Position numbers and translations under genes: made by a program
Notes under the pieces: model-generated
The model's database searches: none
Seen by the model: only the letters and a program-made list of their open reading frames with translations
Told to the model about the DNA's origin: nothing
In this document: one piece after another, positions 54,536 through 64,000 of the stretch
Layout: each line of letters starts with the position of its first letter
Numbering within the stretch: the first letter of the stretch is position 1
From: Entomortierella parvispora
Lineage: Eukaryota; Mortierellomycota; Mortierellomycetes; Mortierellales; Mortierellaceae
NCBI GenBank assembly: GCA_963573315.1
Contig: OY752140.1
Coordinates: 1,116,001 to 1,180,000, forward strand
Length of the DNA: 64,000 nt
Direction of reading: 5' to 3'

Positions 54536-57520
54536 ATGCCAGATCCAATCATGTCTGCCCGCGGCTACCAGAGCGGATCCGAGGGTTCAGACCACCATCA
54601 CGATGACGACCACGACAGGCATTTCTCCTCCTTTGGTAAACCACCCACCCTCTGTCGCCCGCTCTTCCTCTTTGCTTGCCTCTTGGTCTGCAGTGCCCCG
54701 CTCTTGTGCCCCTGTGCACCTTTGTGTGCTCTGTTTGACCTTTCTGGTGCCCTTGCCCAGACTGATGTTGCATGATTCTGACAATGTCCCACTCCCTCTT
54801 TCCTCTTGCCTGGACAATGTCGCAATGGAACAGCAGAGTACATTGATCACTCAAAACACGATCCAGAAAAGGTCGTCGAGGTCAGCCCCAACGGTCGATA
54901 TGCAAAGGTAATGGATGAGAGCAGTAGAAGATAAGAAAAAAAAACATAGCCCGCAAAACGACCGCCGTTGTCGCCGCAGCCCGTTTGCATGGACAAGGCG
55001 AAGCGGGCAATGGGAAACACCGAGTGGCTGCATGGAATGTTCCTGCGCTTGAACCATGGATTCTCTACCAGGATTGGGGGCGCATTGGGACTACGGACAG
55101 GACTGGACATGCAGCAGCTGCAGTTCTAAGCTGCCATCGACTTATCCTCGTGCTGGACAAGGAGGCCGGCAGTAACGGGCTGTTTGCTCCTGTCGCTCGT
55201 CGTCTCGTTGTGCAGTCGCACGCACGCCGTCAGGTTGATTTGTCAGACGGGATACGCCCATGGGGAGGGGAGAGCTCTTTTGACTCTGCTGCTGGCGCTG
55301 CTATCTGTTGTTTACTCTTTCTACCCTAAGCGGGCTCGATGTTGCCTTGTGCGCCCTTGCGAGCTACCAAAATGGACTTTTCACCGAAATGAAATATGTG
55401 TCTGAAATGAGGCTAACGCTGTTTTACCTCGGCCTGTACAGCTCAACACCGTTCTCGGAAAAGGCGCCTACAAGATCGTGTACAAGGGCATCGATCGTGA
55501 GGAGGGCTACGAGGTTGCCTGGAACTGCTTCCAGACCACGAAACAGGAATACGCAGAGCTGTCCCAGGAGGTCGAGATCTTGAAAAGAGTCCGTCATCCA
55601 AACATCATCAACTTCCACGACTGTTGGTATAGCAACACCGAGTTCATCTTTATTACCGAGCTGATGACATCAGGCACCTTGAGAGAGTATGTTTTGTGGT
55701 CGATTTGTCAGCGGAATGTCTTTGTGCTTCCTGTCATTTTCCCAAGAGCACCAGAGTTCCTATTTTTTTTTATTTTTTTGGTACTCACCCACCCACTGAT
55801 CTGTACCTTGATAGATATATCCGCAAATTGCAATCTCCAAACCTCAAGGTTGTCAAACGGTGGTGTAGACAGATCCTGAAAGGACTGATCTATCTTCATT
55901 CCTATGATCCTCCAATTATTCACCGCGACATCAAGTGTGATAATATCTTCATCAACGGTGCTCACGGAGAGGTCAAGATTGGCGACATGGGTACAGCCAA
56001 GATGAAGATTGGCAAAAAATACACCGTCATTGGTAGGCGTCAGGAATATGATTGTACTCTTTCCAGATACAGAGGCCGTTTATCTGACACAGTCGCCCGT
56101 TCCTTGTTTTTTAGGCACACCCGAGTTCATGGCGCCAGAGATGTACGAGGAAAAAGGATATAGCGAAAAGGTTGATATCTATGCCTTTGGAATGTGTTTA
56201 CTGGAGATGGTGACCGGCGATTACCCATACAATGAGTGCAAAAACGCGGCACAGATCTTCAAAAAAGTTACACAGGTACAGATACACCCTGCAAGCGTTC
56301 TCTTGAGAGTGGTTGCTTGCCATCCTCCATACTCATTCAATCTTGGGGACATGTATTGCTCTCTTGAACTTTAGGGACTAAAACCAGAGTGTCTCAGTCG
56401 GATTCTCGACCCGGAAGTGTTGCATCTAATACAACGCTGTCTTGCCCCTGAGCATGAAAGGTAAAGAGATGTTCTGAGAATAGTGTTGTTAGAAAATATC
56501 CAATGGAAATTAGCTCCTAACCTTTCAAATACATTCTGAATGATTCATTTTCAATAGATATTCTGCTCAGGAGGCGATCGAAGACCCATTTTTGGGCGTA
56601 GAACCTGAAGTCGTAGTTTTGACTACCAATGAGGCCAAGAACCATCTGACGTTACAGGTAGTGTTTAAGGGTATGGACATGCTCTCCGTCAAGTTTGAGT
56701 TCAATGCCGATACCGATACCGCTGAAGAAGTCGTAAATGAGATGGTAAGAAGGCGTCTGAGGTTAGGGAGCTAGCTAGCCCTTGCCAGTACATGTTCAAT
56801 AGTTAAGCGGCCCGCGAATCTAACCAAGGACTCAATCGGGACTTGCCTTCTGCTTTAGATCGAAGAGGCTGTTCTTCCTCAAAAGTATCAAAGATACATT
56901 ACGCATGACATCAACCGGATATTACGCGAGATAGCGGGTACGGGTGACAAAAAGGATAATGCAGGACATACGCCGTCATCACCCATGCCTCAAAATGGCC
57001 ACACTCTTCCTGGAGCAATCTCTCAGTTGTCTCTTGACACCACAGGGGGCACAGCCAGTCCTATCCCTCAGTTGACCAGAGCCGCAAGTGACCTGAACCG
57101 TAAAAACTCTAATTTAGAATGGACCACTGAGGCCGAATTTCCCTTCAAAGGTAATTATTAATGTCCTTGAACTTTATGAAGATTGCCGCCAAGAGAGAAT
57201 ACTCTAGCTCACTCTTTTTTCTTTTCGCCTATACAGAATACAGTCTGGATGCGCCCATTGAGGATTTGGTCAACGACACGGCGCTTGCGTATCACAGAGG
57301 CCCTGACAAAGCAGAAGAGTGGCTGGCGAAGCTGAAGGATCAGGATATTATGACTATTGGAGACTTGAGGGACCTTCAGGACTCTGACTGGGCTGGTTTT
57401 GATCTGACAGTCTTTGCTTCCCGCGCTTTGAGGAATCGACTGTTTGGCAAGAGTATCAAACGCCCAAACCCTCTGAGTCGGAATTCATCCGGAGGCACCA
57501 CGACGGATGACGGACTCTAA
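54536..57520 (+). CDS. WNK-type (with-no-lysine) protein kinase (548 aa)
   Basis: Nine exons: 54536-54635, 54834-54907, 55442-55686, 55815-56032, 56115-56275, 56375-56460, 56558-56744, 56859-57150, 57237-57520. The product is 548 residues. WNK kinases lack the usual beta-3 lysine and use one in the Gly-rich loop; in animals and plants they control ion transport and osmotic response. Here the loop is [12 protein letters not shown] with K69 at the WNK position, and the beta-3 Lys is replaced by N86 in VAWNCF, as in plant WNKs. [13 protein letters not shown] has D178. The DFG site reads DMG (197-199), and [13 protein letters not shown] and [20 protein letters not shown] follow. A PF2/OSR1-C-like domain is at about 304-375 ([18 protein letters not shown]), and a SAM-like helical domain near 480-525 ([12 protein letters not shown]). 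The second intron (534 bases) is unusually long and GC-rich. Confidence 0.93.
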
Positions 57521-57977
57521 CTTGGGCAACTCTGCATTATCACCCGCTACTAGCCAACCTATATTCCCCCGCGTTACCATTCGCTTTTTGTAACGTTTCC
57601 AACTTCATGATGCTCGCTTTTTTTCTTTTTCTTATTCCTCCCTTCCCTATTATTTGCATACGTGTCATGATGACTACTATTACTTTACAAACAACACTGG
57701 CGATGATGATATGACATGACACACACGCACGCACAAAAAAAAGAAATCCCTTTCTGCTGATATTACCCTTTCATAACTCATTTCTTTTAGACGTTCTCTC
57801 CACTCCACTCTACTCTACTCTACTCTACTTTACTTCATCCAAGGCCCATGTAAATAAATATTATTGCTTGTCTATTTAGAGAACTGGACAGCAGTTTGAT
57901 AAAAGACACGATGGAACGGAAGTAGACTAGAGATCTTTGTTCGATTTTATTACATTATCACTTTTTTTTATCTCCTT
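57521..57977. other. Convergent 3' region, WNK / AT-hook gene
   Basis: 457 bases between two stop codons, with AATAAA at 57853-57858 for the WNK transcript and a short pentanucleotide array. Confidence 0.65.
57806..57829. repeat. (ACTCT)n pentanucleotide array
   Basis: About five near-perfect ACTCT units in the shared 3' region of the WNK and AT-hook genes. Confidence 0.8.
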
Positions 57978-60900
57978 TCACTCCTCTGTCCTTGAGCCGA
58001 ATGTTGGGGTAGGAGTGGAAGCCGGAGTGGGTGTCGTTGAGCGAGGGGGATATATCACAGGTGGTAAAGGGGGTCGACCTGTAGAAGCGGTTTTCGCCAT
58101 GGTTGTGTGGGATAGGGTATGATGCTGTTGCTGTTGCTGCTGATGGTGAGGATGGTAATGGTAGTAGTGACTGGCGACGGATGAAGGAGGAGGCTCCATT
58201 GACTTTGAATCGACCATATCCTCTATTGTCTGTAATGACCGATTCTGCCGCGGAGAATCTAAAGGTGCGTTGCCATGATAAGGGGTGGACAACGTAGATG
58301 AAGAGATAGGGGTTGCACGCTGCAGCAGCTGTTGCTGCTCCTGATGAAAAGAGGAAGAAGATGAAAAAGAAGTTGTGGGGAAGCTCGACTGAGAGTGACG
58401 ATGACTCTGCGTGGCCAGAGACGAAAGAGATGACAGCGAGGTGAGGGAAGAAGACGTGGACATGTCAGTGTCCTGATGGAACAAGGTGCTACTGCTACTA
58501 CTGGCGCTCATTTCTCCGCTTCTCTTGGACGCCAAAGCTGCATCCAGGGAAAGACTGGTCGAGCGAGACATGGAGTGACCGACACCGCCACCGCTGGCAC
58601 TCCCAAAGTTGCCCACGGAGACAGAAGAAACACGCGTTCGGTACGACGGTTGACTTTGTGGCGGATGTTGTTGGTGATAATGTGAAGCAGAACCATAGCC
58701 ATGAATATCTAAACGAGAGTTTGGGGGTCCAGATCTCATTTCTGTACCACCCACACTTTGGGGAGAGGCCAACGAGACCGAAGGCGAGCTTCGAGGGGAA
58801 GGGTGCACAGTCGAGGCCCGATCGTCAGAGGACGAATGTTCTGTACTCATGCGATGGCGAGAATGGGACAACTTGCTTCCAGGAATTTGTCCGCCCCCTG
58901 ATTCCAGCCCTGAACCAAACCCAGGTGCCACGGAAACCGATGCGCTAGTCTGCATGTTGACGGGTGCGAGTTGGTAGGGTGATAGAGGTGAGAGCGCAGG
59001 TAAGGAGCGGTAGAGCGGCTGGCCTGGAGGGGGGCCGCCCTGTGAATGGAAGAACTGTCCTGTCGCCCGACCTGTAGATGATGTAGACGACGACGTTATG
59101 GAAACGGGTGATCCAGAGTCATCAACCACTCCACCCCCAGGACCCACAAACATGGGTAATGAGACGGGCCGCAAGAGAATTGTTTGTTGTTGGTTCGCTC
59201 TTTGTCTAGAACCGCCTGTAGACGATGGTGAAGGTGTGTTGCCTGAGCTTACTCCACTACCAATTCCACCTGCTCCACCTCCTCTTCCAGACCCTATACT
59301 TGAAGCGTAAGAGGAATGCTGTGGACGCGACGGCCGTTGAGACTGCGACTGCGACAAGGTGCTGGTATATGACTGGTACTGAGGCGACAAGGGACTATGC
59401 AAGACAGAGGATGCGCTTTCGGACCGCATCAAGACTCTCTGCTTCGGAGGACGGCCAGGCTGAGGCTGTTGAGGATGGTATGGATGTGATTGATGACGAG
59501 CTGGTGGCTGCTCTCCATGATGAAGCAGCTGCGATGATGACGATGGTGCGGTACTTTTAGCATATGATCGTTGTTGGTGAATCGACACGGGCTTTGTGCG
59601 AATGGACTCTTCTTGCTCCTGCTGTTGCTGCCGTAGTCGAAGCGCCTGTTGAATCTCCAGCTCTTCCTGTTCGCGTTGCATCTGATGCAATTGTTGCTGC
59701 AGTATTTGATGCTTTTTCAGATGTGGACCTGGACCCTTCTTGATCGATCTCTTGGGTGTCGTCTTGATGACATGCCCAGCGCCACGGCCGCGGCCACTGT
59801 CCACGAGCGTTGAGCGATTTGTGCTAGAGCCTGAAAGGGGCGTGAAGACTCTAGAGGAGGTCGGATTGCTAGACATTTGTCGCGCAAGCATGTCTGCCAT
59901 GGTCGTTTTGCCGATTCCTGTGGGTGGAAGTGGCGTCTCAGGTTCTTGGTAGCGCTCATAAAAGTGATCTTGTCTTGATCGTTGTTGCCCAACGCCTAAA
60001 AAAAGAAGATAGTATCTGTTGAATATTGAGCAATGAAAAAAATAAAACAAGCCAAAAACGCAAAATGGGGGTTGGAGTTGGAGCGCAGGACAGATAACTT
60101 ACCAATACGAACTATAGGTGAGAAAGTCGGAGAGATCGATGGTGGGGACATTAAGGAGTTGCCTCCAACAGGGGGCAATATTCTGTCCTTCATTACATCC
60201 TCAGATGCAGCGTGGTGTTGTCTTCCCTGCGTAGCTATCGGCCGACGATTTACGAAGGTCAGGTCCAATGACCTGGAGTGAGTATGGCCATGATGAAGAG
60301 CTTGGTTGCCACCATGTTGGCGATAGCTGTCGTGATCTTGCGCAATGTGGACTTTTCTTGGTGTATATAGCAGTTCCAATTCTAAATTTCGAGAACGAAG
60401 GGGGACAGGCGACCTTTCCCTAAACATAAAAGTCGACTCATGACCTCTGCCTTGCATCGAAAGTGCAGTCGAAGACCGGGGTCTTCCACGTCTCTCTGGG
60501 AAAGGACTAGTCCATGTTGAGCGATACTCGCTTTCATCCTGGAGATCATATTCACCACTGTCAGCCCCCCTGGATTCTGGCCGTGAGATCCTTTTGCGTG
60601 CCCGTGTACTTTCCGAGCCTGAGTCATACTGGAATGTCTGCTCAGACTCCTCAAAAGAACTGGATATAACCCTTCGGTCGTCATCATCATATTGAGGACC
60701 GCTGGTGCCTGTACTTGAGCGGTCACTAGGTCCCTTCGTGGCTCCAGAGCTGCTTCTTTTCCTCCCGCTGCTTATCTTGCCAATACTGACCTGATGAGTA
60801 GTATACCCTTCAGCAAAAGATCTCACGAGTCCTGATGGATCCTCTCTCTCATATTCTTGGGGACTAGAGGACTTTTGATCTCTTGAAGTGCGGTGCTCAA

Positions 60901-62992
60901 TTTCTGTCGGCGACTCTACAAGTCGATAGGACGGTCGTTGCTGCTGATACTCGTAATTACGGATGTGCTGTCTGTTTTCCATCGATTGCGGATAGCTATG
61001 TCTCTTGATGGGCCCTTGCTGTGAAGACGTTGCCGTAGACGAAGAGACAACTGATAAGGGGGGAGATGGGTCGCGATAATGAATAAAGCTAGCCCCCCCC
61101 GCAAATGGTTCGTCGTCGTTGTGGGTTACAGTTCCTCTGTTGATTTCTGGGTGGTGTGTCAGATCGTATAATGATCGTGACGAGTGCAGTGTCGAGCTTT
61201 GACGTTGTCCTGTTAGATACAGAGGTCCAGGCGAGGCTGAAAAGGGTCCAGATTGTAGACTAGAATGGGATTGCGAGTGACTGTGCCTTGCCACTGTGGA
61301 AGCCAAAGGAGGGCGTCCGGGTTTTCGACGGACAGGCGTCTGCATCTGCTGCTCTACTTGGGACAAATGTCGATGATAGGATTCGTCGTGGGCAGAAGAG
61401 TAGATGTGGTGGAGCTTTGGTGGTCTCCCAACATGAGCATTTCGGGTGGACAAGGCAGTGTTAACAGCTAATATCGATGGTGAAACCGTAAAGGGGACAC
61501 TGACGGCTTTGGAACTACTGAAATAAGGATGGCTAGCTGGTAGGACCCCAAAGGAAGAGAGGGTCGGCGTGCTTTGAGATGCCGTCGATGGATGCTTAGA
61601 TATCGGTCGACCCTTTTTTGGGATCTGCGTCTTTAGGACCAGGCCGCGATCTGACTGCAGGAGTTCGCTTTCAGAGACTGATGGAATGTCCCCCATCAAG
61701 ATTCTGCCAGAGCCAGCCTCAGAAGCGGAGGTCTTTTTGGTGTATTTGCGTTTGGGCTTGGCAAGGGTTGATTCCATTGTGTGCGAATAAACGGGCAAGG
61801 GGGACATGGGTTGGTCCTTCCTTGTTGATCCCGACTCCCGAAGAGACGCAACAGCCTGTCCTCTCCCTTGAGATAGTTGTTGAATGCGACTTCTACCTGG
61901 GGCTTCCTCTATGTAATGAACATCGTAGGCAAAGGCCCTCTCGTCTTCACTATGGTGGGATGTCGCTTGCTTGTACGAAGGAGAAGCCATTGGTGGAGAG
62001 ACAGACAGCTCATGGTGGCCTTTGGACGAAGTCTGGGGCGATCGATTCAGGAGTAAGGGTTCACGACCCTGAAAGTGGTCTTGACGATCCTGATCTTGAG
62101 TCGAGCTATCCTCCACTAAGTCGTCCTTGTCCTGATTACGATCTGTTCTAATAGACGCGAGTGACAGTCTGGCTTTGAGCAAATGAGAGAGCTAGACGAA
62201 ACGTTAATAACTAAAGATTGCCCTGGCCAACTTGACAACACCGAAACAAGAACTTACAGATTGCATCTTGGAGCCAGACGTCTGCGGGTACTTTTCCTCA
62301 AGCTGTTCGTTCAACTCTCCTAGCTTTATTGATGTCTCTGGCGAGGGCGTTGCGGCCGTCAATGGGCGGTGAGGTAGATTCTGCGGACTCAATTGATCTA
62401 CTGTGGGGTTTAAAGGCATGGCGCTCCTGGAAGTGTTGCTAGAATGTGGTTGTTCTTCAGGAAAGCTCTCGTGATCCAAGTCCCCCGTGCTGTGCCGTCT
62501 TTGTTGCTTCTGGTTGGGATTTGAATGAGAAGACTGGAGCTGAGACGAGGACCCTGGGGCGAGAGATCTGTCGGCAGAGTGCCCGATCGACTGGTCTGTC
62601 CTGTTCTCTCCTGGCACCTCCTCCTCCCCCTCCCTTGGAGAGGCAGTCAGCCGATCTTGTCCTGTTCGGTCAAACAGCGAGACTCCTTGGATTCCAACTC
62701 CTGAAGAGAGCACTGCGAGAGCCATGGCGGCTGTTCCACGTGGATCGTCGCTCTGCCCTTCGCCGCTGTGATCTTCCTGTGCAGTCGTGAAAATCGGGGT
62801 TATCGTAGGAGACCTGGCCAAAGGAGCTTTGTCGATGGTTTTGGCAAACACTAGAGCCACAGAGCTTCCTGGAGAATGTTCTGAGGCACAGTCCTGGCTT
62901 TTCGCAAGTACACCACTGTGGCTGCGTTCGACCCTGCTTTCATCCTCAATACCCTCAGGCCGCTCGAGTGTAGGGAGGTCAAGATCAGCCAT
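57978..62992 (-). CDS. Large disordered protein with several AT-hook-like motifs (1613 aa)
   Basis: Three exons on the minus strand: 62992-62258, 62191-60103, 59995-57978. Phases agree and the product is 1613 residues, mostly Ser/Gln/Pro/His-rich. Five GRP-core motifs in basic context look like AT-hooks, which bind the minor groove of AT-rich DNA: KKGRPISK (about 438), VGRPPKL (about 499), RRKPGRPPLAS (about 533), RRGRPRSS (about 813) and PGRPPKQR (about 1122). A Lys-rich PKRKYTKK lies near 394. A Gln/Glu-rich coiled coil (HQILQQQLHQMQREQEELEI) follows basic TPKRSIKKGPGPHLKK near residue 1025. LELELLYTPRKVHI near 850 is the most ordered-looking non-hook segment. I know no named orthologue; a chromatin-bound or nuclear scaffold role is inferred from the hooks. 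The start MADLDLPTLERPEG is the first ATG of the frame; an upstream non-coding exon cannot be excluded. Confidence 0.8.
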
Positions 62993-64000
62993 TAGACCAA
63001 ATCTTTGGTCTCTTTGGTTTTCGTGATGCTTTTCCTAGAAGCGCACCCTTTTTTTTCTTTTGGGAAGAGAATGTGTGCGTATGGACGTTTGATTCTTTGT
63101 GGTATTTTTCTTTGTGAAGGTGCCTTTTGCCGGTCGACAATGCTGGGAAAGATAAGCTTATAGAAATCAACCAAGACCCCGGGAAATAGCCCACTTTAGT
63201 TGCTGAAGGTTCTGGTTAGTGAGAGGCAAGAGCGACAACCAGAGGTTTCTTGCAATGCAACAAGAGGAAATCCACGGTCGTACGACGGAAGAGTCGGAGC
63301 GTGGTAGTGAACGAGTATATGAAATAAATAAACGTGGAAGTGCAACAAAGTCGTTGAGGGTGGAATGGAATGAGTTTGAGATGAATGAAATGGGATGAAT
63401 GAATGAACAAATGAACAAATGAACAATAAATGAGCAAGAACAAATGCCGAAGTTAATGAGAAGCAGGGAAGAAAAAGAATGGTATAAAATAGTCGACTTC
63501 AGCAACTCGAATCGGCAGTGATCTCCAAGGTGGATATCAAACATCCGAAAACAAAGGAAGAAGTATGTACGGAAAGAAAGAAAAGAATGAACTCTTTCCG
63601 TGCGGTTGGAGGAACGGACAAAACGATGTTGAGTGGTGAGTGTTGATGATATAACACAGTCAGGCGCAATTGAACCACAAGAACGAGAAGGGAGGGGAGG
63701 AGACAGGGGGCAGGATAATGCATAGGAAGAAAAAAAAAAGGCCGGACTGTGGGCATGCGGGCCAGGAGAGTAGCGGAGAAGGTGCAGTGGTAGTCGGCTG
63801 TTGGTTGGTGGTGGTGGTGGTGGTGGGTGGTGGTGGTGCAGGAGAGAAAGGAGACAGCTCGACAGCGTGGTGAGAGAAAGGAGGTTGCGGGGAGAAGGAG
63901 CAAAGGAGGGCAGGAGTGAAAGGGACGACGCGTGAAGGAGTCGTCGAACAGGGGGGTGGGCGGACACTAAGGCGCAAGGCCAATGCCAAAGGAGGCGAGT
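62993..64000. other. Upstream region of the AT-hook gene
   Basis: No supported gene up to the right edge. It has an ATGA/AACAA-type tetranucleotide stretch (about 63380-63440), a GGT array (about 63804-63838), and purine-rich sequence on + that reads as a pyrimidine-rich leader on the minus strand. A 266-codon minus-strand frame here (63167-63967) is low-complexity. Confidence 0.6.
63804..63838. repeat. GGT trinucleotide array
   Basis: About eleven GGT units with one interruption, roughly 810 bases upstream of the AT-hook protein start codon. Confidence 0.85.

Noticed and set aside
54985-55329. 114-codon open frame inside the second WNK intron
   Set aside because: Flanking exons join exactly at a conserved WNK position without it, and including it would break the kinase Gly-rich loop. 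The intron itself is kept as a finding.
63167-63967. 266-codon minus-strand open frame upstream of the AT-hook gene
   Set aside because: Composition is Ser/Pro/Leu/His from pyrimidine-rich DNA and a GGT array, with no domain. It is best seen as leader or promoter sequence.

Overview
This is a nuclear fungal contig from an early-diverging lineage. It has many short GT-AG introns, pyrimidine-rich leaders just before start codons, long pure A or T tracts between genes and in introns, and Gln- and Ser-rich regulators. A WNK kinase sits beside ordinary fungal genes (SEC66, CUE1, GID4/VID24, NCE101). These traits suggest Mucoromycota, most likely Mortierellomycotina; that placement is inference. 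I saw no bacterial, viral, rRNA, tRNA, CRISPR or intact transposon sequence.

Layout. 1-2 kb: the 3' end of STI1 (co-chaperone), a tiny NCE101-like membrane protein, and PSF2 (GINS replication complex), all on +. 2-5.5 kb: non-coding. 5.5-7.6 kb: a Ran1/Ksp1-like kinase on + with a long intron. 7.6-10.4 kb: non-coding, with a hairpin and a decayed direct repeat. 10.4-14.4 kb (-): a 1217-residue Gln-rich protein with an integrase-like helical block. 16.5-21 kb (-): an Stm1/SERBP1-like ribosome factor and an amidase. 21.4-31.5 kb (+): a single-span membrane protein, SEC66, CUE1, an ankyrin protein, an unknown acidic protein and a PEX26-like tail-anchored peroxin. 33.7-36.7 kb (+): a two-finger GATA factor, tail to tail with GID4/VID24 (36.8-39.2 kb, -). 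41.5-44 kb (+): a dual-specificity phosphatase, convergent with a Yap-like bZIP factor (44.4-47.4 kb, -). 47.4-54.5 kb: a 7.2-kb non-coding gap with two outward-facing TATA boxes. 54.5-57.5 kb (+): a WNK-type kinase, convergent with a 1613-residue multi-AT-hook protein (58-63 kb, -).

No operon logic is expected. The visible themes are membrane biogenesis and ERAD (SEC66, CUE1, PEX26-like), signalling (two kinases and a MAPK-phosphatase-like enzyme), and large low-complexity nuclear regulators. All exon boundaries were assigned by hand from splice consensus and reading frame. Every spliced model given totals a multiple of three, but none has transcript support.
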